From: Lachnospiraceae bacterium
GTDB lineage: Bacteria > Bacillota > Clostridia > Lachnospirales > Lachnospiraceae
DNA: 42,112 nucleotides
Assembly: GCA_024699645.1 (NCBI GenBank)
Contig: JAILPE010000047.1
Span: 1-42,112 of the forward strand
Reading direction: 5' to 3'
A program made the translations under genes and the position numbers. Below are positions 1 through 9,505 of this stretch, piece by piece. How positions within the stretch are numbered: the stretch's first letter is position 1; every line of letters begins with the position of its first letter. Under the pieces are notes generated by a model that had not been told where the DNA came from, ran no database searches, and saw nothing but the letters and a program-made list of their open reading frames with translations.

Positions 1-101
1 TCCTGAATTCAAGAGCAGACCGAACAAAGCGCATCCGCTATTTAAAGGCCTTGTAGAGGCAGCCCGGAATAAGTGAACGCTTCACTCTCGGCGAAATAGT
101 T

Positions 102-159
102 GAGAAAGACATGTTGAACCGAATAGGGAAGAAAAAGACATGTTGAGCCAACCGGGGAA
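102..159. repeat. 29-bp tandem duplication upstream of purF
   Basis: Two imperfect copies of a 29-bp unit lie head to tail at 102-130 and 131-159; each contains the core gacatgttga. They sit in the 228-base leader before purF. The rest of that leader shows only a small hairpin (agtgaa/ttcact, about 72-86) and no gene that I can support. Function is unknown; local slippage duplication is the simplest explanation. Confidence 0.75.
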
Positions 160-228
160 GAGGATGACACGGCAGAAAGCAAATGAGCTCCCGTGCGGGA
201 CGGGAACGTGAGGAAGGACAACAGATAT

Positions 229-1659
229 ATGAGCAATATTCATGAGGAATGTGGTGTGTTCGGGCTTATGGCGCCGGAACCGATAGATGCGGCGGGACTT
301 ATCTACTACGGGCTTTATGCACTTCAGCACAGAGGCCAGGAAAGCTGTGGGATCGTTGTGAACGATGACGGACTTTTCACCTCGCACAAGGATCTCGGTC
401 TTGTGAGTGAGGTCTTCCATAAAGAGATACTTTCGTCATTTCCGATGGGGACGATAGCCGTCGGTCATACGAGATACGGTACAACGGGTGGAACAAACCG
501 TAATAACTGTCAGCCCATAGAAGTCAATCACCAGAAGGGAAGGATGGCGATCGCGCACAACGGAAATCTTTCGAATGCGGCACAGCTGCGAAGCGAGCTC
601 GAGCTTTCCGGAGCGATCTTTCATACAACGAGCGATACGGAAACCATCGCGTATATAGTTACAAGGGAAAGGCTTTCGTCTCCTTCGATCGAAGAAGCCT
701 TAAGCCGTGCGATGAAAAGGCTTGAAGGCGCCTATTCCCTCATACTCATGTCGCCGCAAAAGCTTATATGCGCAAGGGATCCGTACGGATTCAGACCTCT
801 TTGCTACGGGCAGAGAGAGGACGGAACTTACTGCATCGCTTCCGAAAGCTGCGCATTAAGGGCTGTCGGAGCAAAATTCATAAGAGATATCGAACCGGGT
901 GAGATCGTGGTGTTCTCGAGAAACGGAGTGATCTCAAGGAGAGAACATTGCGGTGAGAAGCCGAAGAAGCTGTGTATTTTCGAATATATATATTTTGCGA
1001 GACCGGATTCGGTTATCGACGGAGTTGCCGTTCATGCGTCACGAAACAGAGCGGGCGAGATCCTCGCAAAATGTCACGGAGTTGACGCCGATGTTGTCAT
1101 CGGAGTTCCCGATTCGGGACTTGACGCCGCACTCGGATACAGCAGATATTCGGGAATTCCTTACGGTATCGGACTTATCAAGAACAAATACATAGGAAGA
1201 ACATTCATAGCCCCCGGTAACAGAACAGATCAGGTTCGGATAAAGCTTTCGGCGGTAGAGGAGGAAGTAAGGGGCAAAAAAGTTGTGCTCGTGGACGATT
1301 CGATCGTGAGAGGAACGACCAGCGGTCAGATCGTAAAACTCCTGAGAGATGCGGGCGCAAAGGAGATACATATGCGTATTTCTTCGCCTCCTTTTGTTTC
1401 GCCTTGTTATTACGGAACGGATATAGATTCAAAGGAAAACCTGATCGCATGTAAATATACGATCCCGGAGATCGCGGAACTGATCGGTGCCGATTCGCTT
1501 GGATTTTTGCCTCTCGAAGAACTTAAGGGACTCACGGGAAATGTCGATTTTTGCAGTTCCTGCTTCGACGGCGTGTATCCGACAAAAATCCCCGAAGACG
1601 TTCGTAAGGACCGTTTCGAAAAGAGGCTATCGGAGGCGTTCCCCGAGAAGGAGAAATAA
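229..1659 (+). CDS. purF: Amidophosphoribosyltransferase (glutamine PRPP amidotransferase)
   Basis: This enzyme catalyses the first committed step of purine synthesis, converting PRPP and glutamine to 5-phosphoribosylamine in the cytoplasm. The 476-residue product has an N-terminal Ntn glutaminase domain whose nucleophile would be Cys8, exposed after removal of a seven-residue propeptide (MSNIHEE). The C-terminal phosphoribosyltransferase domain carries the PRPP loop VVLVDDSIVRGTTS at about residues 352-365. Cysteines in CIFEYIYFARPDS and in the late CSSC segment fit the Bacillus-type Fe4S4 subclass. I chose ATG 229 over the in-frame GTG at 193 because aggaagga (211-218) lies ten bases upstream and the start gives a normal propeptide. 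carA begins 43 bases after the stop, suggesting co-transcription. Family assignment is firm. Confidence 0.97.
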   Translation: MSNIHEECGVFGLMAPEPIDAAGLIYYGLYALQHRGQESCGIVVNDDGLFTSHKDLGLVSEVFHKEILSSFPMGTIAVGHTRYGTTGGTNRNNCQPIEVNHQKGRMAIAHNGNLSNAAQLRSELELSGAIFHTTSDTETIAYIVTRERLSSPSIEEALSRAMKRLEGAYSLILMSPQKLICARDPYGFRPLCYGQREDGTYCIASESCALRAVGAKFIRDIEPGEIVVFSRNGVISRREHCGEKPKKLCIFEYIYFARPDSVIDGVAVHASRNRAGEILAKCHGVDADVVIGVPDSGLDAALGYSRYSGIPYGIGLIKNKYIGRTFIAPGNRTDQVRIKLSAVEEEVRGKKVVLVDDSIVRGTTSGQIVKLLRDAGAKEIHMRISSPPFVSPCYYGTDIDSKENLIACKYTIPEIAELIGADSLGFLPLEELKGLTGNVDFCSSCFDGVYPTKIPEDVRKDRFEKRLSEAFPEKEK

Positions 1660-1702
1660 GCACGCGGCAGGGCATAGAAAATCCGAAACAGGAGAGAAGA
1701 TC

Positions 1703-2788
1703 ATGGCAGGCAGACAAAAAGCAAGGATCATAACGGAGGACGGCGAAGTTTTTACAGGCAGTTTCTTCGGAGCGGAAGAGGAAAAAGTTCTCGAGCTTGT
1801 GTTTAACACATCAATGGTCGGATATCAGGAGATCCTTTCGGATCCTTCCTATACGGATCAGGCAGTCGTGATGACATACCCGCTCATAGGCAATTACGGA
1901 ATGGCCCGTGACGACTATGAAACGAGACATCCCTCGGTCGGAGCGATGATCGTTCACGAATATAACGATGAGCCCTCGAATTTCAGGTCGGAGAGGACCC
2001 TCGGGGACGTGATGAAGGAATTCGGTATAACCGGTGTATGCGGAATAGATACAAGAAGTCTTAACCGTATGATACGAGACAGAGGAAGCAAAAGGGCGCT
2101 CATCACGGGAAGAGACGATGTTTCGATCGCCGAAGCCTGTGAGGTCATCCGCAGCAGAGCGGTTCCGAACGATGCGGTATCGCGGGTAAGCTGCAGGGAA
2201 ATAAGAGAATTTGTTCCGGCAAAAGAAGCTTTTCATGTTGTTGCGATTGACTGCGGAATGAAGGAGAACATAGCAAGATCGCTTGTGAAACGCGCATGCC
2301 GGGTCAGTATAGTTCCTTGGAATACATCTTATGAAAGCATTAGGGCAATGAGACCGGACGGATTGTTTATATCGAACGGACCGGGAGATCCCAGAGACGT
2401 GGAGCCTACAATAAATACGGTACGTAAATTTCTCGGAGAGATCCCGGTATTCGGGATATGTCTTGGACATCAGATCATTTCGCTCGCGTACGGAGCAGAC
2501 ATATACAAGCTTAAATTCGGTCACAGAGGCGGAAATCACCCCGTTAAGGATATTGCGACCGGGAAGATCGAGATCACATCGCAGAACCATTCATATGCGG
2601 TAAATGAAGACAGCCTGAAAAATACTCCTCTCACAGTGGAGAGGATAAACATTCTCGACAATACAGTCGAGGGTGTGGGATGCGGTCGAGACAGGGCTTT
2701 CAGCGTACAGTATCATCCCGAGAGCGCGCCCGGACCGCGTGACAGCGCATTCCTTTTTGACAGGTTCCTAAAGGAAATGGAAAAATGA
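1703..2788 (+). CDS. carA: Carbamoyl-phosphate synthase small (glutaminase) subunit
   Basis: CarA hydrolyses glutamine and channels ammonia to CarB for carbamoyl phosphate, feeding pyrimidine and arginine synthesis. The product is 361 residues, normal for the family. An N-terminal CPSase small-chain domain is followed by a class I glutamine amidotransferase domain with nucleophile Cys253 in FGICLGHQ and the His338/Glu340 pair in YHPES. An in-frame open extension reaches back into purF, but ATG 1703 has ggagag at 1691-1696 with good spacing and yields the conserved start of the family (KARIITEDGEVFTG). It is followed by carB after 110 bases, the usual order. No pyrimidine attenuator is evident in the short gaps. 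Confidence 0.97.
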   Translation: MAGRQKARIITEDGEVFTGSFFGAEEEKVLELVFNTSMVGYQEILSDPSYTDQAVVMTYPLIGNYGMARDDYETRHPSVGAMIVHEYNDEPSNFRSERTLGDVMKEFGITGVCGIDTRSLNRMIRDRGSKRALITGRDDVSIAEACEVIRSRAVPNDAVSRVSCREIREFVPAKEAFHVVAIDCGMKENIARSLVKRACRVSIVPWNTSYESIRAMRPDGLFISNGPGDPRDVEPTINTVRKFLGEIPVFGICLGHQIISLAYGADIYKLKFGHRGGNHPVKDIATGKIEITSQNHSYAVNEDSLKNTPLTVERINILDNTVEGVGCGRDRAFSVQYHPESAPGPRDSAFLFDRFLKEMEK

Positions 2789-2898
2789 AACCTACCGGGG
2801 ACGCGTTTCCGGTGAGGAATCGGGAAAAAATGACGGCCCGGATGGACCTTGGCGGATCAGCATGTGCCAAAGCCATATTTTGAAGGAGAAATAAAGAT

Positions 2899-5800
2899 AT
2901 GCCGAAGAGAACAGACATAAAAAAAGTATTGGTCATAGGCTCGGGTCCCATTGTCATAGGACAGGCGGCAGAATTCGATTATGCGGGGACGCAGGCCTGC
3001 CTTGCGCTTAAAGAAGAAGGTTACGAGGTGGTACTTTGTAACTCAAATCCCGCAACTATCATGACAGATACGGGAGTGGCCCATAAGGTTTATATGGAGC
3101 CGTTGACGCTTGAGTATATAGCAAAGATCATCCGTCATGAACGTCCCGATGCGATACTCCCCGGGATAGGCGGCCAGACGGGTCTCAATCTCGCAATGCA
3201 GCTCGAGAAAAAAGGTATTCTTGCGGAATGCCGCGTGGAACTTCTCGGAACAAGCAGCGCATCGATCGAGAAAGCAGAGGACAGAGAGCTCTTTAAGGAG
3301 CTTTGCAAAGAACTTGGGGAACCCGTACTTCCTTCGGACATCGCTCACAGCGAAGAGGAGGGACTTGCCGTTGCGAAAGGGATCGGCTACCCCGTAGTCC
3401 TTCGACCCGCGTTTACGCTCGGCGGAACGGGCGGCGGATTTGCAGAAAACGATGAGGAGCTTATAACGCTTATAAAGAATGCGCTCGAGCTCTCACCCGT
3501 TCACGAAGTCCTTATCGAGAAGAGTGTCAAAGGGTATAAGGAAATAGAGTATGAGGTGATGAGGGATAAAAATGACACCGCGATAACGATCTGTAACATG
3601 GAAAACCTTGATCCGGTCGGAATACATACGGGAGATTCGATAGTCGTTTGTCCCTCTCAGACGCTTACGAACAAAGAATATCAGATGCTCAGAGACAGCG
3701 CCCTGAAGATAATCAGAGCACTTAAGATCGAAGGCGGTTGCAATGTTCAGTTTGCTCTCGACCCGAATTCCATGTCATATTATCTGATCGAAGTAAACCC
3801 GAGAGTATCGCGTTCGTCAGCGCTCGCATCAAAAGCGAGCGGGTATCCGATAGCAAGAGTTTCGGCTAAGATCGGCATCGGTATGACCCTTGATGAGATC
3901 ATGCTTGCAAACACGCCCGCATCATTTGAACCGGCACTTGATTATGTGGTTTCAAAGCTTCCGAGATTTCCTTTCGATAAATTCGCGGATGCGAGCAACA
4001 CACTCTCGACTCAGATGAAGGCCACGGGAGAAGTCATGAGCGTCGGAAGGACCTTCGAGGAGAGCATTCTCAAAGGAATAAGGTCGCTTGAGATAGGTGT
4101 GAGCCATCTTTACATGAGTAAATTTGATGACTGGGGCAAAAGCAGACTGATCGATTACATCGCAATAGGCACCGATGACAGGATCTATGCTATCGCAAGA
4201 CTGCTGCGGCTCGGAACTGATGTTGATGAGATCGTGCAGGCAAGCGGTATCGACAGATTTTTTATAAGAAAGCTTCGAAACATCATTGCCGAAGAAAAGG
4301 TTCTTGCTTCCGCAACAGGAAATATACAGGCTCTTTGCGAGGCAAAAAAGATGGGATTCTCCGATCGTGAGATCGCAAAGCTCTGGAACATGAACGAAAC
4401 GGATGTCTTTGAGCTGAGGAAGAAGTCAAAGATCATGCCGGTCTACAAGATGATCGATACATGTGCGTCGGAGTTCGACAGCTATGTTCCGTATTTTTAT
4501 TCGACCTACGGGATCAACTATGACTCGTTAAGATGCTGCACAGACGGAGAGAAAGACGCTTCGTGCCTTGAATGCGAGAACGAATCGCGTGTTTCGGACA
4601 AAAAGAAGATCGTGGTCCTCGGTTCGGGACCCATACGTATAGGACAGGGTGTGGAGTTTGATTACTCAACGGTCCATGCAGTGAAGACGATCAGAAACGC
4701 AGGCTTCGAAGCCATAATCATTAACAACAATCCGGAGACCGTTTCGACCGATTATACATGTTCCGATAAGTTATATTTTGAGCCGCTGTGCACGGAGGAT
4801 GTTATGAATATCCTCGAGCTTGAGCGACCCGAAGGAGTTATCGTTACCCTCGGCGGCCAGACGGCAATCAACCTTGCCGAGCCTCTCGTAGAGAGGGGCG
4901 TGAAGATCATAGGCACCGATTGTGAGGCGATCGACAGGGCGGAAAACAGGGACTCCTTTGAAAAGCTTCTTTTAAAGCTCGCAATCCCGCAGCCCGAAGG
5001 CAGGGCGGTAACAAGCATAGAAGAGGGAGTCAGGGCAGCCAAAGAGATCGGATATCCCGTTCTGGTGCGTCCGAGCTTTGTACTGGGCGGACGTGCGATG
5101 CAGATCGTCGCTAAAGAAGAGTCGATGTGGGAATATCTCAAGAATGCGGTTGCGGTAGATGAGGACAAGCCCGTTCTTGTAGACCGCTACATAAGGGGTA
5201 AAGAAGTTGAGGTCGACGCGGTCTGCGACGGAGAAAAAGTATTCGTTCCGGGGATCATGGAGCTTGTCGAGAGGACAGGCGTGCATTCGGGAGACTCCAT
5301 AAGCGTTTATCCTCCGTACAGCCTTTCCGACAAGGTCAGGGAAACAATCCTCGATTATACCGAAAAGCTCGGACTCGGGATCGGTATAAAGGGACTCTTC
5401 AACATACAGTTCATTGTAGACAAGGAAGAAAGAGTTTACATCATCGAGGTAAATCCGCGCTCGTCGCGAACGGTTCCGTTCCTTTCGAAGGCCACGGGGC
5501 ACAGTCTTGCCGATATCGGGACGCTTGTCATGCTCGGACACTCGCTTGCCGACCAGGGGATAACCGAGCGTTACCCGAAGGAGCGCGCAAGGTACTATGT
5601 CAAGGTTCCCGCATTTTCGTTCTCGAAGCTTGCCGGAATGGACGCCTATCTTTCGCCCGAGATGAAATCGACCGGTGAGGCGATCGGATACGACAAGAAG
5701 CTTCACCGCGCCGCATATAAAGCTCTTATAGCTTCCGGCCTCAGACTCAAGAATTACGGAACGCTGCTTGTAAGCGTTGCGGATGAAGACAAGGAAGAGG

Positions 5801-6141
5801 TTGTACCGATCGTTCAGCGCTTCTATGACATGGGATTTAACATTGAAGCGACAACGCTTACGGGCGAAGTACTTCGCGAGCACGGCATAAAGACGAGGCT
5901 GCTTGGGAAACCAAGTGAAGGAAAGAGCGAAGTGCTCGATTCGATCAGAGCGGGATATGTGAGCTATGTCATCAACACGAGGGCGGTGCTTTCGGGTGTC
6001 CACTACGGAGACGGCGTTGCGATAAGAAAGTGTGCGGCGCAGAACAACATAACGATGCTAACGTCGCTCGATACGGCGAAGATGGTACTTGATGTACTTG
6101 AAGAGCTTACGCTCAACGTTTCAACGATAGATGAGGAATGA
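2899..6141 (+). CDS. carB: Carbamoyl-phosphate synthase large subunit
   Basis: CarB makes carbamoyl phosphate from bicarbonate, ammonia and two ATP. The 1080-residue length matches the family. The two homologous halves are visible: each starts with a GSGP-IxIGQ-EFDY motif (near residues 13 and 573) and contains an ATP-grasp fold (EVNPR motifs in both). The C-terminal 130 or so residues form the MGS-like allosteric domain. The start is supported by aaggag ten bases upstream of ATG 2899. The 110-base gap from carA holds no recognisable terminator, so carAB are probably one transcript. dapF follows after 30 bases, extending the run into lysine/DAP genes. Confidence 0.98.
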   Translation: MPKRTDIKKVLVIGSGPIVIGQAAEFDYAGTQACLALKEEGYEVVLCNSNPATIMTDTGVAHKVYMEPLTLEYIAKIIRHERPDAILPGIGGQTGLNLAMQLEKKGILAECRVELLGTSSASIEKAEDRELFKELCKELGEPVLPSDIAHSEEEGLAVAKGIGYPVVLRPAFTLGGTGGGFAENDEELITLIKNALELSPVHEVLIEKSVKGYKEIEYEVMRDKNDTAITICNMENLDPVGIHTGDSIVVCPSQTLTNKEYQMLRDSALKIIRALKIEGGCNVQFALDPNSMSYYLIEVNPRVSRSSALASKASGYPIARVSAKIGIGMTLDEIMLANTPASFEPALDYVVSKLPRFPFDKFADASNTLSTQMKATGEVMSVGRTFEESILKGIRSLEIGVSHLYMSKFDDWGKSRLIDYIAIGTDDRIYAIARLLRLGTDVDEIVQASGIDRFFIRKLRNIIAEEKVLASATGNIQALCEAKKMGFSDREIAKLWNMNETDVFELRKKSKIMPVYKMIDTCASEFDSYVPYFYSTYGINYDSLRCCTDGEKDASCLECENESRVSDKKKIVVLGSGPIRIGQGVEFDYSTVHAVKTIRNAGFEAIIINNNPETVSTDYTCSDKLYFEPLCTEDVMNILELERPEGVIVTLGGQTAINLAEPLVERGVKIIGTDCEAIDRAENRDSFEKLLLKLAIPQPEGRAVTSIEEGVRAAKEIGYPVLVRPSFVLGGRAMQIVAKEESMWEYLKNAVAVDEDKPVLVDRYIRGKEVEVDAVCDGEKVFVPGIMELVERTGVHSGDSISVYPPYSLSDKVRETILDYTEKLGLGIGIKGLFNIQFIVDKEERVYIIEVNPRSSRTVPFLSKATGHSLADIGTLVMLGHSLADQGITERYPKERARYYVKVPAFSFSKLAGMDAYLSPEMKSTGEAIGYDKKLHRAAYKALIASGLRLKNYGTLLVSVADEDKEEVVPIVQRFYDMGFNIEATTLTGEVLREHGIKTRLLGKPSEGKSEVLDSIRAGYVSYVINTRAVLSGVHYGDGVAIRKCAAQNNITMLTSLDTAKMVLDVLEELTLNVSTIDEE

Positions 6142-6171
6142 AAAAACGGTGAACCGTGAGAGGAGGACAAT

Positions 6172-6963
6172 ATGCACTTTACAAAAATGCACGGACTTGG
6201 AAATGATTATTTGTATGTTTACGGCGAAGTTCCTACAAATATTGCGGAGCTGTCGAAGAAACTGTCCGACAGACATTTTGGCGCAGGTTCGGACGGGATG
6301 ATCTATATCAGCCCCTCAGAGTACGCCGATTTCAGGATGAGGATATTTAACGCCGACGGAAGCGAGGCAAAGATGTGCGGCAACGGCATACGCTGTGTCG
6401 GTAAATACGTATATGACAAGGGATATACGGAAAAAAGACGTCTTACAGTCGAGACTCTTTCGGGAATCAAAACTCTTGATCTTGAAACGGCAAGCGGCCG
6501 TGTGAGGTCCGTTACGGTTGATATGGGAACCATTACTGTGGGAGAAGAGGAGGAGATCGATATCCTCGGACAAAAAGTCAAATATGTGCCGGTCAATGTG
6601 GGTAATCCGCATATAGTCATTTTCACGGACGATGCCGAAAATGCGCCGCTCACTACACTCGGTGCGGCACTCGAAAAGGCTGACAGATTCCCGGGCGGAA
6701 CGAATGTGGAATTTGTTCAGAAGGTAGGGACCAATGAGATAAGAATGCGCGTCTGGGAACGCGGCAGCGGTATTACGATGGCCTGCGGAACGGGAGCATG
6801 TGCAAGCGCCGCGGCCGCTGTAAGCAGAGGTCTGTGCAATTTCTCGGAACCGGTTTCGGTCGATCTTGACGGCGGAACCCTTAAGATCACAATAGACCCG
6901 GATATGAGCACCCGAATGACGGGACCCGCGGCAACCGTGTACGAAGCCGACGCTGTGGTGTAA
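6172..6963 (+). CDS. dapF: Diaminopimelate epimerase
   Basis: DapF converts LL- to meso-diaminopimelate, the precursor of lysine and of the peptidoglycan cross-link. The product is 263 residues with the catalytic cysteine pair: Cys69 in KMCGNGIRC and Cys205 in ACGTGACAS. The first residues (HFTKMHGLGNDY) are typical of the family. A gaggagga ribosome binding site precedes ATG 6172. It sits directly before dapL, whose product makes the DapF substrate, so the pair forms the DapL-DapF branch. The last codons take part in an imperfect 45-base-period duplication that continues past the stop (listed separately). Confidence 0.97.
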   Translation: MHFTKMHGLGNDYLYVYGEVPTNIAELSKKLSDRHFGAGSDGMIYISPSEYADFRMRIFNADGSEAKMCGNGIRCVGKYVYDKGYTEKRRLTVETLSGIKTLDLETASGRVRSVTVDMGTITVGEEEEIDILGQKVKYVPVNVGNPHIVIFTDDAENAPLTTLGAALEKADRFPGGTNVEFVQKVGTNEIRMRVWERGSGITMACGTGACASAAAAVSRGLCNFSEPVSVDLDGGTLKITIDPDMSTRMTGPAATVYEADAVV

Positions 6964-6998
6964 GCGTGACCCGCGGCAACCCTGTACGTGGCCGACGC
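6923..6998. repeat. Imperfect duplication of the dapF 3' end
   Basis: The 31 bases at 6923-6953, coding the C-terminal residues of DapF, recur at 6968-6998 just after its stop with only three mismatches (period 45). The second copy is untranslated, in the dapF-dapL spacer. It looks like a local duplication that left the first copy as the functional end of the gene, or one in which the stop arose between copies. Confidence 0.8.
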
Positions 6999-7067
6999 AA
7001 CAGTGTGACGGTTGAGTCTAAATAAATAAAGTGGCCTTGGTATACGAGGTCACGGGATGAGGTTATC

Positions 7068-8252
7068 ATGAACAAACCAAACATGCATTATGCAGAACTT
7101 AAGGATTCATATCTTTTTTACAACATTTCACAAAAGATCAAAGCATACCTTGAACAGAACCCGGGAACGCATCTTTACCGTATGGGTATCGGCGATGTAT
7201 CCCGTCCGCTTTGTGAGGAGGTCATAAAGGCCCTCCACGGTGCGGTTGACGACCAGGCGGGCGCCGAAACGTTTCACGGCTATATGCCCGAGCAGGGAGC
7301 ACCGTTCCTGAGGGAGACGATAGCAAAGCATTATGCTTCGAGAGGGGTAAAGCTTGAAAGCGACGAAGTATTTGTTTCGAGCGGAGCGAGCGATGAGCTC
7401 GGTGATATCCTCGATCTTTTCGACAGAGAAAACAGTGCGCTCGTTATCGAACCCGCGTATCCTGCCTATGTGGATGCAAACGTGATAGCCGGAAGAAAGA
7501 TCGTTCACCTACCTGCCGGACGTAAAAACGGCTTCCTTCCTTCTCCTTCTGAGGATGCGGTGGCAGATATCATATACATTTGTTCACCCAATAACCCTAC
7601 AGGTGCCGTATTCAACAAGGTACAGCTTAAGGAGTGGGTTGATTTTGCCAATAAGAACGGATCCGTTATCCTTTTCGATGCTGCTTATGAGGCGTTTATC
7701 GAGGACGACACTCTTCCGCGAAGTATTTTTGAGATCGAGGGGGCACGTACATGTGCAATCGAAATATGCTCGCTTTCCAAGACGGCCGGTTTTACCGGAA
7801 CAAGACTCGGATACACAGTGATCCCCAAAGATCTTGTCCGCGAGGGACTTCGTTTTAATGACATGTGGGTCCGCAACAGAACGACAAAGACAAACGGAGT
7901 ATCTTACATAATTCAGCGCGGTGGCGCAGCTGTCTTTACCGATGAAGGCCGTCGTCAGATCATGGAGAATATCAGATATTATAAGAACAATGCCAAGATA
8001 CTTACGGATGCCCTCGACGAACTCGGCATATGGTATACGGGAGGAAAGAATGCGCCTTATGTATGGATGGAATGTCCTAAAGGCCTTAAGAGCTGGGAAC
8101 TTTTTGACATTCTGCTGACTAAAGCCCAAGTTGTCGGAACTCCCGGAGAAGGATTCGGAGCATGCGGTGAGGGGTATTTCCGATTCTCGTCGTTCGGAAG
8201 TCGTGAGGATACCGTCGAGGCTGCCGAAAGGATCAAGAAACTTTTTGGATAA
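7068..8252 (+). CDS. dapL: LL-diaminopimelate aminotransferase
   Basis: DapL converts tetrahydrodipicolinate directly to LL-DAP with glutamate as amino donor, bypassing the acylated intermediates of other lysine routes. The 394-residue protein is a fold-type I PLP aminotransferase. The Schiff-base lysine is Lys238 in SLSKTAGFTGTRLGY, and the family segments CSPNNPTG and AYEAFIED are present. Specific use as DapL, rather than a general aspartate aminotransferase, rests on the overall sequence (for example the N-terminal NYAELKDSYLF-like region) and on adjacency to dapF. The ribosome binding site is gatgaggt before ATG 7068. An intrinsic terminator follows at 8294-8343. Confidence 0.95.
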   Translation: MNKPNMHYAELKDSYLFYNISQKIKAYLEQNPGTHLYRMGIGDVSRPLCEEVIKALHGAVDDQAGAETFHGYMPEQGAPFLRETIAKHYASRGVKLESDEVFVSSGASDELGDILDLFDRENSALVIEPAYPAYVDANVIAGRKIVHLPAGRKNGFLPSPSEDAVADIIYICSPNNPTGAVFNKVQLKEWVDFANKNGSVILFDAAYEAFIEDDTLPRSIFEIEGARTCAIEICSLSKTAGFTGTRLGYTVIPKDLVREGLRFNDMWVRNRTTKTNGVSYIIQRGGAAVFTDEGRRQIMENIRYYKNNAKILTDALDELGIWYTGGKNAPYVWMECPKGLKSWELFDILLTKAQVVGTPGEGFGACGEGYFRFSSFGSREDTVEAAERIKKLFG

Positions 8253-8293
8253 ACGATAACAAAAAACGATGCATAAAAGAACAAGAAAATGAT

Positions 8294-8343
8294 AGAAGTT
8301 GTTTCAATATGATGTTATAATCTATGAAACAGCTTCTTTTTTT
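8294..8343 (+). terminator. Intrinsic terminator after dapL
   Basis: A 13-bp stem with one G-U pair (agaagttgtttca at 8294-8306 with tgaaacagcttct at 8325-8337) encloses an 18-base loop and runs into seven T. It closes the purF-dapL run. The loop contains tataat, but there is no suitable -35 element at proper spacing. Confidence 0.9.
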
Positions 8344-8451
8344 ATCAAATCTGATGAATCCGACACACATAGTCATGAATTATGCAACATAAACACTTAT
8401 TTTCGAGTTTCATGGGGTTGAACCGAAAACGTGCTCACAGGAGGACTTGTT

Positions 8452-9432
8452 ATGAAGAAGGTAAAATGGGGTATTTTAGGTACGGCAAACATCGCGCGGG
8501 GTTGTACGATCCCGGGCATGAAGCAGGTGGAAAGCTGCGAACTGTACGCTATTGCGGGCAGAGACCTGCATAAAGCACAGGACTTCAAAGATGAATTCGG
8601 CTTTGAAAAAGCATACGGCAGTTATGAAGAATTGCTTGATGACGGTGATGTTGAGGCTGTGTATATTCCTCTTCCGAACGATCTCCACTTAAAGTATGTT
8701 AAAGAAGCGCTCGAAAAAGGCAAGCATGTGCTTTGTGAAAAGCCTCTTGCACTGAGTGCCGACGAGGCACGCGATATGTTCGCGACCGCGAAGAAAAACA
8801 ACAGATATCTTATGGAGGCCTATGCTTATCTGCACAGTCCTTATATCAGAAGGCTGAAGAACGACGTCAAGAGCGGTGTCATCGGAAATCTTGACTATAT
8901 CGAATCTGCATTTATCACCCAGGGTTACAAAGAAGACATTCGTTTACATAAGGAACGCGGCGGCGGAGCAATGTACGATCTCGGCTGCTACTGTACAAGC
9001 ATGATCTTGTCGCTTGTTGATTCGGAGACCGATTTTATTAAGGCGAATGCCGAATTCTCGGATCTTGGGGTCGACCTTATGACAGGAGCCATAATCCGCT
9101 TCAAGAACGGAGTCAGAGCGACATTCAATGTCGGCATGATACTCGGGGAAGAGTCGAATTTCAGATTTGACAGGCTTTATATCCATGGAAGCAAGGGGTC
9201 CATTCGTTCGGATGTCGAATACAACAGAGAAGGCGACGTAAGTTATAAAATATACACGACAGAAGGGATCATAGAAAGGAAGATACACGTGCCTCAAAAC
9301 TATGCCCTTGAGATCGAGCAGTTCAGCAGATGTATCCTGTATGATGAGGAACCTCATGTCCCGCCGGAATTCTCGATCAATAATGCTGAGCTGATGGACA
9401 AGATATTGGCGAAGATAGGATACAGCAAGTGA
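8452..9432 (+). CDS. Gfo/Idh/MocA family NAD(P)-dependent oxidoreductase
   Basis: This 326-residue protein belongs to the Gfo/Idh/MocA family, whose members oxidise or reduce sugars, inositols and related polyols. The N-terminal Rossmann fold starts with VKWGILGTANIARG, and the family catalytic motif EKPLA follows at about residue 94. The C-terminal alpha/beta domain contains the typical GGGAMYDLGCYC segment. ATG 8452 is chosen over an upstream in-frame codon because aggagga at 8439-8445 lies six bases before it. It follows a terminator, so it starts a new unit, but I see no convincing promoter in 8344-8438. Substrate is not deducible; the adjacent aldo/keto reductase hints at carbohydrate metabolism. 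Confidence 0.9.
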   Translation: MKKVKWGILGTANIARGCTIPGMKQVESCELYAIAGRDLHKAQDFKDEFGFEKAYGSYEELLDDGDVEAVYIPLPNDLHLKYVKEALEKGKHVLCEKPLALSADEARDMFATAKKNNRYLMEAYAYLHSPYIRRLKNDVKSGVIGNLDYIESAFITQGYKEDIRLHKERGGGAMYDLGCYCTSMILSLVDSETDFIKANAEFSDLGVDLMTGAIIRFKNGVRATFNVGMILGEESNFRFDRLYIHGSKGSIRSDVEYNREGDVSYKIYTTEGIIERKIHVPQNYALEIEQFSRCILYDEEPHVPPEFSINNAELMDKILAKIGYSK

Positions 9433-9505
9433 ATTCCGAAAGGTTCGCCCTGAGATCCGCAAAATAAGTAAAAAACATCTACGGATGTGAAAAAAGGAGA
9501 AAACG

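Noticed and set aside
20-28. ccgaacaaa resembling a PurR box before purF
   Set aside because: A single half-site of low information. The second, inverted site at the usual 16-17 base spacing is absent.
1811-2590. Minus-strand open frame of 259 codons inside carA
   Set aside because: It is antisense to the conserved CarA domains and lacks any recognisable motif.
4972-6003. Minus-strand open frame of 343 codons inside carB
   Set aside because: It is a shadow of carB, whose family motifs on the plus strand are unambiguous. Its composition is biased and there is no ribosome binding site.
8316-8321. tataat as a -10 element after dapL
   Set aside because: It sits in the terminator loop, and no -35 hexamer occurs at 16-18 bases.
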